Source: Silene conica
Lineage: Eukaryota; Streptophyta; Magnoliopsida; Caryophyllales; Caryophyllaceae
Assembly (NCBI GenBank): GCA_029255685.2
Contig: CM055312.2
Location: 80,172,369-80,236,368, forward strand
DNA: 64,000 nucleotides
Reading direction: 5' to 3'
A model generated the notes under the pieces. That model saw only the letters and a list, made by a program, of their open reading frames with translations, searched no databases and was not told where the DNA came from. The position numbers were made by a program, and so were the translations under genes. This document shows positions 11,490 to 22,163 of the stretch, piece after piece; the stretch's first letter is position 1, and each line of letters starts with the position of its first letter.

Positions 11490-13980
11490 GCATATAGATT
11501 CATGCGATTAAGTGACAGATCTATTTGTGAATCTCGTGATGCTGAATTCTTTGAACATCGGTTTCCTCTTAAGAAAAATGCTCCCTTATCTGATCATGCA
11601 TTTCCCTCCATGTCTTTACCTGTTGATACCTCTTCTAGTTTAAGTTGCATTAATGAAAATGATAAACATAGAAGGAGTAAAAGGAAAAGAACTAAAACTA
11701 GCTTTGGTTCTGATTGAGAAACGTCATTAATAACCAATGATGAGATTCTTATTGATGAACATGCTGTATGTTTATATATTATTGATGAGGACCTTCATAC
11801 TTATGAGGATGCTATAAGTTTTATTGATGATAGTTTTTGGATGAATGCTATTAACAGTGAGCTGAAATTTATTTTGTCTAATCACACCCGGAAACTTGTT
11901 AAATTGCCTAAAGGGAGTAAGCTTATAGGCTGCAAATGAATTTTTAAGAAGAAGCTCAAAACTGATGGATCCATTGAAAGATATAAAGCTAGACTTATGA
12001 TTAAGAGATTCATTCAAAAGCATGGTATTGATTATTTGTCTACTTATTCACCTATAACTAAGATTTCTACCATTCGTGTTATGTTTGCTCTTGCCTTTGC
12101 TCATAATCTGTTAGTTCACCAAATGGATGTAAAGACACCCTTTTTAATTAAATGGTGAATTAGATGAGAAATTTATATGGAGCAGCCTCATGGTTTGTGG
12201 TACTAGGACAAGAGCACAAGGTATATAAGCTTAAGAAATCTCTGTATGGACTTATGTAGGCACCAAAGCAATTAGGGTTGAGTAAAAAAAATCCGATACG
12301 AATTTTTTTCCGAATCCGATCCGAAATCCGAAAAAATAATCCGAATATATGGATATCATTCACATTGGATATCCGATCCGGTTTTTTCCGAATAATATGG
12401 ATTGGATGTGGATTGTGATTTTCTTAAAATTGGATATCCGAATCCAATCCGAATTATAAAAATTAATAATAAAAAAAAAAAACCAAAAAACCAAAACATT
12501 TTACCATTATGTTTTCTGTTGTTTGATACATAGTACATATTGATTGTTATTGTTATAAACAGAATCGAGAAGTGTGACGAAAGACGTGCATATTCATTAT
12601 ACATATTGTCTTTTTTTTCCTTGTTTGGTCTTGGAGCACAAAATATACTCATTAGTCGAACAATGAATTTTTTCTAGTGATAATCTTTGAATGATTCATT
12701 CTGCACCGGACTATTTGTTAATTTTTTTACTATGCATTTAAAACTAGATTTAATCCGGTTTTCGAAATATGGATATCCGGATTTTCGGATTCCGATCTTT
12801 TGGATATCCGAATATTCGGATCTGGATGTGGATCGCCAAAAATTATATTTTTAAAATTGGATATCCGATCCGAATTTCAAAACCGGAGCGGATATCCGGT
12901 TTTGCTCACCCCTAAAAGCAATGATATGAGAAATTTCATAAGACTATTCTTAATTTTGAGTTTATTGTCAACATATCTGCTGCATGTGCTTACACTAAAC
13001 TGTTTTATTCAGACTGTATAATTATGTCGATGATATGTTAATTATGGGGATACATATTAATTACATAAATGAGACTAAAAATTTTCTCCTCTTGTTTTAA
13101 CATGAAAGATCTTGGTGAAGTTGATGTGATTTTGGGTGTTAAAGTTAATAAACGGAATGATGGTTTTACTTTATCACAATCATATTATGTAGAGAAAATT
13201 TTAAAGAAATTTAACTATTTCGATTTATCGCTAGTAAGAACTCCTTATGATGCTAGTGTTCATTTGAAGAAACATAATGGTGTAGTTGTTTCTCAATCTG
13301 AGTATGCTAAAATAATTAGGACTTTGATTTTATAATGAACTATACCTGACCAGACATAGCTTATGCAGTTAATAGATTCAGCCGTTATACTCACGATCCT
13401 AGTGATTATCATTGCAATTCTCTTAACATGTTGATGAGATATCTTAGAGGCACTATGGATTTGGGATGACATTATGTGAGGTTTCGTGCTGTTTTGGAGG
13501 GATACTGTGATGCAAAATGGGTCACACATAATGAAGAGATCGATTAGCTCCAACAAGTGGATTCATATTCACTCTAAGTGATGCAGCTGTGTCTTGAAAG
13601 TCTACTACGCAGACTTGTATTGCTCGTTTGACCATAGAGGCCGAATTTATTACTCTTATCTTGCAGGACAAGAAGCTGAGTAGTTGAGGAATTTACTGGC
13701 ATATATCTCACTGTGGGGGTATCATACACCATCTATTTTTCTACATTGTGATTCTTAAGCCGTCATAAGTGCTGCGAATAACAATGCTTACAATGGTAAT
13801 AAAAGACATATTCGTATAAGGCACAAGTTTGTGTGAAACTTGATTGAGAATAGAGTACTCTCTTTGGAGCACGTAAGATCTGAGAGGAACTTGGCAGATC
13901 CGTTGACAAAAGGATTTAACCGAAAGGTGGTCATAGAGACGTCGAGGGGAAGGAGGCTTAAGCCTATGGTTGATTGGGGA
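11490..13980 (+). pseudogene. Decayed Copia pol, integrase tail to RNase H
   Basis: Plus strand, in pieces across frames. The integrase tail is ESRDAEFFEHRFPLKKN (11.5 kb). RT block 1 is GSKLIGCK, DGSIERYKARL and then VHQMDVKTPFL (11.9-12.15 kb). After the hAT insertion come NMKDLGEVDVILGVKVN and SQSYYVEKILKKFNYFD (13.1 kb), then RNase H with DSQAV-like and RIRHKFV, and finally LSLEHVRSERNLADPLTKGF (13.9 kb). Many stops (for example TGA for the W in APKQ-W-YEKF) and frameshifts make it dead. The hAT at 12273-12914 splits it precisely; removing it rejoins the RT frame. Gag and protease are absent. Its 3' LTR follows at 14583. Confidence 0.85.
12273..12914. mobile_element. Non-autonomous hAT element, 642 bp, 8-bp duplication
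   Basis: Ends TAGGGTTGAG and CTCACCCCTA are inverted repeats, flanked by the perfect duplication AAAGCAAT (12265-12272, 12915-12922). The subterminal regions are full of GGATATCC and CCGAATCCG words in both orientations, as in many plant hAT elements. There is no transposase coding. It sits inside the Copia RT relic. Confidence 0.9.
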
Positions 13981-14582
13981 ATTTGTTGTAAAAACCCGCT
14001 CTGGGTCAAGCCGGATCTTGTGGTCAAACGAAGTCATGGAAAGACATGTATTTATGCGTACTATCCATTCCTATGAAGCACGCTGTGAGGTCGAGCTTAA
14101 GCTCTTAATGGATTTGAATCCCAGGTTTTGGGTGGTCCTATTGAGAAGGACATATCAAATCCATCATTGTCTTTTGTGAGGATGAGCTTATAATGCTCTT
14201 AATGAATCCATAGCCGAGAATTGGGTGGTTCGTGTGATAGACTTGATAGATCACACCTACGAGAGTAGGAAGGATTGGTCTCCTTATATGAAAGATCCCA
14301 AGCAAATCTTTCTTGAGCACTCTTTAGAAATCCAAGGTGATGGAGGCCAACACTTTTACTTATTGCAGGAACTCATTTGGTTTTAAGTGAAGTGTGTGTT
14401 GCCAAATTGGGCTTACGCCGTGAAATTCAAGACTAGTTTCACTTCAATAACTAAGTACGTTTGGTTAGCACTATATGTTAGTTCAAATCGAAACATATTA
14501 GCATTTAAGCATTGTTCCTTGTTAGATGTTGCTCAAATTTAAATTTTTAATTTTTTCTTTTATTCTACGCATTTGTGGGAAA
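13981..14582 (+). other. Copia 3' untranslated region and polypurine tract
   Basis: Sequence between the RNase H end and the LTR start. GTGGGAAA immediately before TGTTGG at 14583 fits a polypurine tract. No other feature recognised. Confidence 0.5.
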
Positions 14583-14707
14583 TGTTGGAAATGATAGGAA
14601 TACATTGTTCCACATTGAAAGAATAAGAAAATATTTTTTGGTTTTATCCCACATTGGGAAAATAAGGAATTTTGGTTGTGTTTATATACTTAATACACAT
14701 CTACTAA

Positions 14708-15043
14708 GGCCCTGTTCTTTCTGGCTTATTTTCAGCTCGTTTCAGTTCAGCTCAGCTCTATTCAGTTCAGTTCAGTTCAGTTCAGCTCAGTTCAGCTCAG
14801 CTCCGTTCAGTTCAGTTCAGCTCCATATAATTCAGTTCAATTCAGCTCGACTTTATGAAGTTCATCCCACATTATTATTATTATTATTATTATTGTTTTT
14901 GTTATTATTATTATTTTATTTATTTATTATTATTCTATTTATTATTATTAATTAATAATTATTATTATGATTATTATTGTTGTTTTTGTTGCTATTTTTA
15001 TTATTTCTTCATCTTATTATTATTTTAATATATTTTTATTGTT

Positions 15044-15076
<33 letters not shown>

Positions 15077-15929
15077 TATTATTATTAGTAAACATGAAAG
15101 AGTGGAAAAAATGTAATTGAGTAGTAAAATTTGATAACATTCAAATAATAATATTTGTTAACACATTCGAAAATCATAATCTTGAAAATATAGATATCAT
15201 TAACAAAGACATCATCTATGTTGCTTCGCTATTGACTTCCGTATCGTCTTGATGTGCTTCATTATCGAGGTCATTATGGACACTAATATCACGCCCTATT
15301 TTTTTTGCAATTTCTTTTCGAACTTTGTCCATGAGTTTCTTCCGTTCTTTATCATCCATGTTTAAATCTGTTCTTCTTTGAATACTTTGATGTTGTATTG
15401 TGATTTGATTTGGTTGTACTTTATTGTTCAATTAGAGGAAAATTCAAGGGTATGGCTGATAGTTTCTTCTGAATGAATTTTTTTGGGTTAACTAGTGATT
15501 TGCATTGGTTTTTTTAAAATTCAAGTGATTAAATTAAGTAAATAAATTTTTTTAGCCTAGATATGGGTAGTTTGGACAATACTTTAATAAAATGGTCATT
15601 TTGGCCTAGATATGGTTACTTTAATAATATAATTATTTTTTAAAGAATCGCAAATTTATATTAATCAATCTTTTTTTATATTATTATTATTAATATTATT
15701 ATTAGTTATTAAACTTTAATTAAACATTTATATTCAGTTTATTTCTATTAATTTCTGTTTCATTTAGTTCAGTTGAGCTCGATTAAATTCAGTTTAGTTC
15801 AGTTCAGTTCAGTTCAGCTCAGTTCGATTCAGTTCAGCTCAGCTCAGTTCAGTTCAGTTCAGTTCAGCTCAGCCCCATTCAGTTCAGCTCAGTTCAGTTC
15901 AGCTCTAAAAAGCCAGAAAGAACAGGGCC
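14708..15929. mobile_element. PIF/Harbinger (Tourist-like) element, 1222 bp, TTCAG arrays
   Basis: Perfect 20-bp terminal inverted repeats GGCCCTGTTCTTTCTGGCTT, with the 3-bp duplication TAA (14705-14707, 15930-15932) characteristic of PIF/Harbinger. Both subterminal zones are long arrays of TTCAG/CTCAG pentamers (14740-14850, 15765-15905), in the same orientation at both ends. The middle is ATT-rich. A 71-codon minus-strand frame (15216-15431) lies inside but shows no transposase motif. Confidence 0.9.
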
Positions 15930-16159
15930 TAAGTACTTGTCAATATTGAGCATAGTTTGTACTCTTCCCACCGCGCGCACCGATGTCGTCCATCCGGCTC
16001 GGCTCGCACGCACCGTGTGGTAAGGTCTGTTTTATTTGTTTTGTTTGCGAACTGAATTTTTTACTCGACTTAGGTTTTTGCACAGCCTTGACTGTATTGG
16101 AAATATGCAGTCTCGTTTTCAGATTTGTTCAAATTTTTCACACTGGTGTTCTATCTTTT

Positions 16160-16172
16160 TCCACCAAAGACT

Positions 16173-16174
<2 letters not shown>
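16160..16174 (+). repeat. LINE target-site duplication, left copy
   Basis: TCCACCAAAGACTAA, identical to 21852-21866, abuts the T36 run at 16175-16210 that is the poly(A) tail of the minus-strand LINE. Confidence 0.95.
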
Positions 16175-16211
<37 letters not shown>

Positions 16212-16230
16212 GGAACCCGCACATAGAAGT

Positions 16231-19200
16231 TTACATAGATATAGCCAAACTGGCCTGATTATGCGCTAACCTATTTAAAGTTCTTGGAATAAAACTAATA
16301 GTAGCACAATGAAAGAAAACCAAATGTTTCCTTGCTTCTGTGATCTGATTCGCCACTTGAATATGAGTACTTTCCAATCCAGCAAATTGAAGAACTGCAT
16401 TCAGACAGTCAGAGAGGACGTGAATATGTCTTATGTTGTTTCTTCTTGCCCATTCAAAAGCCCAAATAATCCCCATAACCTCCGCCTGAAGGGCCGATAT
16501 CGCAAGACATCTCCTCCCTCCCTGCAGCATAATCTCTCCCTCCTCATCAAAAATCACCCAACCTAACCCTGCCTCTAACGATCTAGACCAGCTTGCATCC
16601 ACTTTGATCCTCTTACCCAGACACCCCCCACCACACCCAACCATATCCCATGGTATCGAATTACGAATTGCCTCTCTATCATCCTCCCCATCCCCTAGTG
16701 TTTCTTCCTTATCTGAAGACTTATGTTGTTCCCCGCCCCTGACCATATGTTCCTTCCTAGCCTTACTTGCTATCTCCACCATATTTTCATAGCTTTTAAA
16801 GAACAGACTTGGCTCAAACGACACTCCTTTAAATAGAATATTATTCCGAAGCAACCAAATGCTACGAAGCATGGCAATAAACCTGATGATGTCATTCTCA
16901 CAATCTGGTCTAGACCCCAAATATGAAATCCACTCGACCAACCAATCCCCCAGGCCCATATCCATCATTTGCCCTGATCTAATTCCAAGCCACGATGCCC
17001 CCCATAACCTACAAGCCATCGGACAATCCCTCAAGATATGTTCCACAGTTTCCAAAGCCCTTTCCCCCATATCCTTGCATAGACCACACAGATAATCTTC
17101 CTCAACAAGAATACCCCTTTTTTGAAACTCATAACCTACCGGTAAAGTGTTAGTGATCAGTTTCCATACAAACACCTTCCACGCCTGTGGTATCGGCAAT
17201 CTCCACAATTTCCCTTTACAAAATTTTTTCCCTTTCTCAGAAATGCGCTCCCTGTCCATCCTTGATCTATGCTTCTCCATATAATCCTGAAAAAGCACAC
17301 CATAGCAGCTTTTAACGGTAAATTTCCCGTTATTTGTAAAGAGCCAAACCACTTTATCTCCACTATCCTCACTCCCTAATTCAATCGTTAAAATCTTATC
17401 CACCGTCCTATCATCAAACAAATAACGAATTTTATAATCATCCCAATTTCCTTCTTCATCGACTAAATCACGAATCGAAACATCCTTCAAGTCCCAGAAC
17501 TCACTACCTAACAGTCTTGACTTAGGTTCCGGATTCTGTCCATATATCCATTTTGACGTCCATACATTCAATTTCGACCTTAACTCAGGATTCCATCCTA
17601 AGCCATCCTTAATAGCATGAAAACCGTAAATAATACTCCTCCTCCCCCATGACATCCCTCCCTTACAATGCATCCTGAAAATCCCCGCATCATTTCTTTC
17701 AACTCGCAGCAGGCTTCTGAATGCACGTCCAAAATAAGAAACCTCACCGGACAGAAGTCTCCAAGCTTGTTTTGCCAATAACGCTTTATTCAAACATTCT
17801 ATATTCCTGATCCCCAGTCCTCCTTCAGATTTGGGTAACCCAAGAAAGTTCTTACTACACCAGTGAAGCGATCTCCCTGACTTACAACCCGCCCACCAAA
17901 AATGTGACAATAAAGAATTAATCTTCCTTGTCACACTTACCGGCACCTTGAATACCGATAGAAAATAATTTGAAAGCGTGGACAGAATGGAATTAATCAA
18001 AGTGAGCCGACCAGCTGGTGACAGAAAAATACCATTCCATGATGTTACCTTCTTCTGTACATTCTCCACCAAACCTGCAAACAAATTACTCTTTGATCCT
18101 TGGAGCTCTGTCGGGATACCCAAATACTTCCCAAAACCCTGATTTTTCCTTATACTTAGCTCCTTCAAAACAGACTGTATCCTCCCCAGTGTCATATTTG
18201 GACTAAAAATTAATCCAGATTTATCCTCATTAAGCTTTTGCCCGGATAACTCACAAAAGCACATAATCATCTCATACAAACACCTCACACTCTCCTTTTC
18301 ATCCTCCAGGAAAAACACCGCATCATCCGCAAAGAATAGATGCGTCAACTTCTCAACACCTACCCCCATATTTATCCCCCTAATTTTACCTCTCACTTGG
18401 GCTTTTCTTAATCCTCTCGACAAGGATTCCATACATAGCACAAAAAGATAAGGCGATAAAGGATCACCTTGCCGTAAACCACAGCTTGGTTGAAATTGCG
18501 AGAGAGGTGTACCATTCAACAAGACCTCATATGAAACCGACATTACACAGTTCATAATTAAAGCAATCAAGTTTTCTGGAAAATCCAGTCTTCTCAACAC
18601 TGCTTCGACAAAATCCCATCTCATACGATCGTACGCCTTACTCATGTCAATTTTAAAAGCCAACTTCCCTCGATTTCCTTGCTTTTGAGCGTTGACCTTA
18701 AATATAGCCTCATTCGCAAGGAGAATGTTATCACTAATACTCCTCCCCGGGATGAAAGCATTCTGAAAGTCTCCCACAAGATATTTCATAACCCTAGCCA
18801 TCCTGTTCGTAACACATTTCGAAATGACTCGCATGAACACATTACTGAGGCTAATAGGTCTGAAATCCGACACCTTTTCTGGATTTTCTTTCTTCGGAAT
18901 CATAGCAATAAAAGTCCGATTACACTCCCGCAACACCCTTCCCGAATTGAGAATGGATAAAGCCGCTTGAGTAAAATCATCCTTAATGAAGAACCAACAC
19001 CTTTGAAGTAGCACAGCAGGTATCCCATCCGGTCCAGGTGACTTCATTGCCCCCATCTGAAATACCGCCTTCCTAACCTCTTTTTTCGTAAAAGGTTTTC
19101 CCAGGAATACTTTATCATCACTAGAGACTCCATCCTCCATTTCTGATAGAAAATCTTCCAGGCGATTTTCTCCCCTTTGACTGTTAATAAGCGCAGTCTC

Positions 19201-19935
19201 CCCAAAAATCCCTTTGAAATAATTCTGGAATACCTCACCTATTTCCTGAGTATCATACACCCAATCTCCATTCTCCTTTTTAATTCCCAACACAAAATTA
19301 CGACCAGCTCTCCCTTTAGCCCAATTGAAAAAGTATTTTGTGCAGAAATCCCCTTCCTTAGCCCATCTAATCTTTGCTCGTTGTTTCCAAAAAAGTGCTG
19401 CCGCCGAAGCAAACTCCAACAGCTCTTGATGAGTATTATCATAATCATCTGAGTCCCCAAAAATAACTGCTTTCTCTTGATCACCCTCCAGTTTTCTATC
19501 AAAATCCTCCCACTTCCCCTCCCACTCCTCCTTTTTGTCAAGGCTCCATTTTCTTACTACTTGCCTAGCATTTCCCAACTTTTTCATTAACTTAAAAGAA
19601 GGAGATCCCTTAATATCTATAGACCATTTATGCTTTATTAGATCCACACATTCCCTATATTCAAGCGCCCAAGCATCAACCTTATACGGCCTTTTCTTAC
19701 TATTCGTTGTTAGTTGTAAATTAATTCTAATCGGTGCATGATCGGACAATTGAATCGGATAATGTTGTAATCCCGTATCCGGGAATAAAGTAAACCAATC
19801 CTTAGAACCCAACGCTTTATCGAGTCTTTCATACACCCTATCCCCTCCTTTCCTATTGTTACACCAAGTAAATTGCGGACCCTTAAAAGGAATATCCAAC
19901 AATTCATTTCGTATTTTCCATTCCGAGAAAAATGC
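16231..19935 (-). CDS. LINE ORF2 3' segment: endonuclease end, reverse transcriptase, RNase H
   Basis: An unbroken frame of 1242 codons, of which roughly the first 8 are junction sequence. Order: endonuclease C-terminal part with the catalytic SDHAPI (residues 72-77), then the RT domain about 340-610 with GLRQGDPLSPYLF and the FADD box at 543-546. Next come zf-RVT (LCGLCKDMGERALETVEHIL, about 957-976) and RNase H (IKVDASW at about 1118, later E in QAEVMGI and D in LSDCLNA). The absence of any stop in 1.2k codons suggests a fairly recent insertion. It cannot give an active protein as it stands, because the endonuclease N-terminus lies on the other strand. Confidence 0.92.
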   Translation of the reverse strand, partial: AFFSEWKIRNELLDIPFKGPQFTWCNNRKGGDRVYERLDKALGSKDWFTLFPDTGLQHYPIQLSDHAPIRINLQLTTNSKKRPYKVDAWALEYRECVDLIKHKWSIDIKGSPSFKLMKKLGNARQVVRKWSLDKKEEWEGKWEDFDRKLEGDQEKAVIFGDSDDYDNTHQELLEFASAAALFWKQRAKIRWAKEGDFCTKYFFNWAKGRAGRNFVLGIKKENGDWVYDTQEIGEVFQNYFKGIFGETALINSQRGENRLEDFLSEMEDGVSSDDKVFLGKPFTKKEVRKAVFQMGAMKSPGPDGIPAVLLQRCWFFIKDDFTQAALSILNSGRVLRECNRTFIAMIPKKENPEKVSDFRPISLSNVFMRVISKCVTNRMARVMKYLVGDFQNAFIPGRSISDNILLANEAIFKVNAQKQGNRGKLAFKIDMSKAYDRMRWDFVEAVLRRLDFPENLIALIMNCVMSVSYEVLLNGTPLSQFQPSCGLRQGDPLSPYLFVLCMESLSRGLRKAQVRGKIRGINMGVGVEKLTHLFFADDAVFFLEDEKESVRCLYEMIMCFCELSGQKLNEDKSGLIFSPNMTLGRIQSVLKELSIRKNQGFGKYLGIPTELQGSKSNLFAGLVENVQKKVTSWNGIFLSPAGRLTLINSILSTLSNYFLSVFKVPVSVTRKINSLLSHFWWAGCKSGRSLHWCSKNFLGLPKSEGGLGIRNIECLNKALLAKQAWRLLSGEVSYFGRAFRSLLRVERNDAGIFRMHCKGGMSWGRRSIIYGFHAIKDGLGWNPELRSKLNVWTSKWIYGQNPEPKSRLLGSEFWDLKDVSIRDLVDEEGNWDDYKIRYLFDDRTVDKILTIELGSEDSGDKVVWLFTNNGKFTVKSCYGVLFQDYMEKHRSRMDRERISEKGKKFCKGKLWRLPIPQAWKVFVWKLITNTLPVGYEFQKRGILVEEDYLCGLCKDMGERALETVEHILRDCPMACRLWGASWLGIRSGQMMDMGLGDWLVEWISYLGSRPDCENDIIRFIAMLRSIWLLRNNILFKGVSFEPSLFFKSYENMVEIASKARKEHMVRGGEQHKSSDKEETLGDGEDDREAIRNSIPWDMVGCGGGCLGKRIKVDASWSRSLEAGLGWVIFDEEGEIMLQGGRRCLAISALQAEVMGIIWAFEWARRNNIRHIHVLSDCLNAVLQFAGLESTHIQVANQITEARKHLVFFHCATISFIPRTLNRLAHNQASLAISM

Positions 19936-19984
19936 GTGGATAGGGGGCAAAGAATTCAAGAGGGTATTTTAGCTAGGGTTGAAG
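19936..19984 (+). repeat. 49-bp direct copy at the LINE inversion junction
   Basis: Identical to 20209-20257 (starts GTGGATAGGGGGCAAAG). The copy at 19936 abuts the point where strand orientation of the LINE switches, so it may be junction filler copied from ORF1, or a true ORF1 repeat. Confidence 0.8.
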
Positions 19985-21378
19985 AGGAAATGCGTGGGCA
20001 GAATCTAGGTGGGGTAGGTCAGGAGGTAAGAAGAGTGTATATGGCGAGGAATGGGGATGGGGAAGAGGACCAGGATGTATATCATAGTGCTGAAGAAGAG
20101 CTTGGGGGATATCACGCAGAACAAGAAGATCAAGAAGAGGAGCTGAGACAGTTACAAGCTAATGACCCCTACTTAATCTATGCTGCTCAGAATGGATTGA
20201 GTGGGGTGGTGGATAGGGGGCAAAGAATTCAAGAGGGTATTTTAGCTAGGGTTGAAGGGGACAGGGAATGGGCCATGTTAGATGATGACTACAGGGGTTT
20301 GAATCAAACATTCGAACCACCTTTAGGGGAAATTCCTATTTTTGATCAGTTCCCTGAGGGTTATGTGGGTATGGATGTTGAGAGGAATGAGGATCAGTTA
20401 CACACAGGAGAAGGAAGGAGTAATGACAATGCTATTGTTATTTCCAGTGGAGATGACACTTCAGGGAGTACGGATAGTTATCCTTATGACATGTATGATC
20501 CAGCTGCGGGTACTCCTGAGGATCTCTCAGAGTTCCATCATAGTTCAGCAATAGATTTGGTGTCAGAGGGAGAGCAGGGGGAGGTGATGAGTGATATTAA
20601 CACTGCTTTACAGTTGGGTTTAGGGGAGTCTGGAGGAATGGCAGATCAGGAGTTGGAAGCTGGAGAGGGAAGTCTGAGGGCAACTGCTGTCACTGCCCCA
20701 GATTCTCTCATTCAAAAGGGTCTGGAACTGGAAGCTGGATTAGCAAGATTAGAAAGAGTAGTGGAGCATGTAAGGAGGGCTACAGACCAGGCTATAGAGA
20801 GGGGAAAGGAAGTGGTAGCAGAAGATGTGTTGCTCAAGTGTAAAGAAAGTGAAGATGGACAAGGCCAGGAGAAGGGAGAAAGCTCCAAGATAAAGCTCTT
20901 TGATATTCCTCATACTGGAGCATTTTCTTCCTTAATGGCATCTATTGACCCTCCCAGTAATTTTGATGGGACTTTGGGCATGATTGAAGTGTACCATAAG
21001 GATGAAATGGGGGCTGAGTTTAAAGAAGAGATAGCAAATGCAAGAAAAAGGAAGTGTGCAACCCAAACTGATTACGTTTTGATTCCAGAGGAGGAGCTTT
21101 TATCAGTCAAGAGGGCAAGATCTTATCTTCAGAGGATGGCTAAGAAGACAAAAAGGGATGGGTTTGAAGAGGGACAAGGATCTTTTCAGAAGGGGCAACC
21201 TAGTGATGGAGCAGAGGGGCTGAGTGGAGGTCAGGGAGAGGCTGGTAGTGGAAGTGGAGTAGGGTTTTCAATGTCTGTTAAGGATTCTGATATGGAGGAA
21301 TCCACTGATTCTTCGGGAGAGGAAGACCTGATGGGCTTTGCGGAGGTTGAGCCAATGCAACCTCCTCCGAAGCCATGA
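19936..21378 (+). CDS. LINE ORF1 remnant, acidic linker region
   Basis: Open frame ending TGA at 21376-21378, overlapping the ORF2 start by ATGA. The product is highly acidic with Glu/Asp/Ser-rich stretches (SSGDDTSGS, SSGEEDLMG) and probable coiled coil around ERVVEHVRRATDQAIERG. The DUF4283 and zinc-knuckle modules typical of plant L1 ORF1 are not visible, so the N-terminal part is probably missing through 5' truncation. The first in-frame ATG after the junction is at about 19990. Confidence 0.65.
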   Translation: MDRGQRIQEGILARVEEEMRGQNLGGVGQEVRRVYMARNGDGEEDQDVYHSAEEELGGYHAEQEDQEEELRQLQANDPYLIYAAQNGLSGVVDRGQRIQEGILARVEGDREWAMLDDDYRGLNQTFEPPLGEIPIFDQFPEGYVGMDVERNEDQLHTGEGRSNDNAIVISSGDDTSGSTDSYPYDMYDPAAGTPEDLSEFHHSSAIDLVSEGEQGEVMSDINTALQLGLGESGGMADQELEAGEGSLRATAVTAPDSLIQKGLELEAGLARLERVVEHVRRATDQAIERGKEVVAEDVLLKCKESEDGQGQEKGESSKIKLFDIPHTGAFSSLMASIDPPSNFDGTLGMIEVYHKDEMGAEFKEEIANARKRKCATQTDYVLIPEEELLSVKRARSYLQRMAKKTKRDGFEEGQGSFQKGQPSDGAEGLSGGQGEAGSGSGVGFSMSVKDSDMEESTDSSGEEDLMGFAEVEPMQPPPKP

Positions 21379-21851
21379 ATGGATTGATGTGGAATTGTAG
21401 GGGCCTTAATAACACGCTCTCCCCTATAATTCCGAAAGTAAGAGCGCTTAATTACAAAGTTCCTTTTGATTTTATGTTTTTAATGGAAACTAAATGTAAT
21501 AGTAAGCATGTAAGTCTTTTATTTAGGGGTCTTGGTTTTGAGTATTCCACGGGTGTGGATGCTAATGGAGCCTCGGGGGGTTTGTGGTTGGGATGGAAGA
21601 GGGGCGTTAAGATAAGCCTCCATTTTGCTTGTAACCACTTTATTATGGTGTTAGTTGAATATGGAAGTGGTAGTACTTGGTATTATGTCTTTTTGTATGG
21701 TGATCCAAAAACAACAAACCGCATGCACGTACTTGAGAGACTCGAAGGTCTCATAGAACAGTTAGATCACCCTTTCCTAATTATGGGGGACTTCAATCAA
21801 GTCGAGTTTAATTGGGAAAAACGAAGCAAAAATACGAAGTTGATTCCAGGC
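21375..21851 (+). CDS. LINE ORF2 5' segment, endonuclease N-terminal half (inverted)
   Basis: Starts MNGLMWNCRGLNN, the standard start of plant L1 endonuclease, with the catalytic Glu in LMETKCN and the IMGDFNQ box. It runs open to the duplication at 21852 and stops just after it. The rest of the domain is on the opposite strand at 19935 downward. Confidence 0.9.
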
Positions 21852-21866
21852 TCCACCAAAGACTAA
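21852..21866 (+). repeat. LINE target-site duplication, right copy
   Basis: TCCACCAAAGACTAA, identical to 16160-16174. Confidence 0.95.
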
Positions 21867-22163
21867 TGGAAAATTGCAATGCGTTAATTCTGTTTATCTG
21901 CTCTTGCATTCTAATTTTACTATAAATAAGATGATTTTTTGTTTGCAAATCGCTCAATTTTTATTTTCTGAAAATTCCTTCTTTCTCTTCTCTGTTCCTT
22001 ACAAATAATCTGAGCAATAACATTTGGGATCCTACTCTTCCTTTTGAGTGCAAATTGGAAGAGAGTTGTGTATACCTTGTGGAGCGTCGTTCCCAGTTGG
22101 ACAACATCGTGTCGAGGGCGATTAAGTTTCTAAGGCAACAGTCATCATACCGTGACACAATGA

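Larger units (their letters stand above)
16175..21851 (-). mobile_element. L1-type LINE with inverted 5' part (twin-primed insertion)
   Basis: A 5.7-kb non-LTR retrotransposon between 15-bp duplications. From the poly(A) (T36 on plus, 16175-16210) to about 19935 the element reads on the minus strand (endonuclease C-terminal part, RT, RNase H). From about 19936 to 21851 it reads on the plus strand (ORF1 and the endonuclease N-terminal part). The endonuclease is cut once: the plus piece ends KLIPG and the minus piece begins SEWKIRNELLD, nearly contiguous in the protein. This is the arrangement expected from twin priming during insertion. Confidence 0.92.
14583..22163 (+). mobile_element. Copia 3' LTR, split into three pieces by later insertions
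   Basis: The LTR begins TGTTGGAAATGATAGG at 14583 after a purine tract. Pieces 14583-14707, 15930-16174 and 21867-about 22163 are interrupted by the Tourist-like element and by the LINE, both with target duplications. The right end (CGTGACACA near 22163) is inferred from the CA ending and is not confirmed by a partner LTR. Confidence 0.5.

Noticed and set aside
15216-15431. 71-codon minus-strand frame inside the Harbinger-type element
   Set aside because: Charged and Lys-rich, but without transposase or Myb motifs that I recognise; too short to call a gene.
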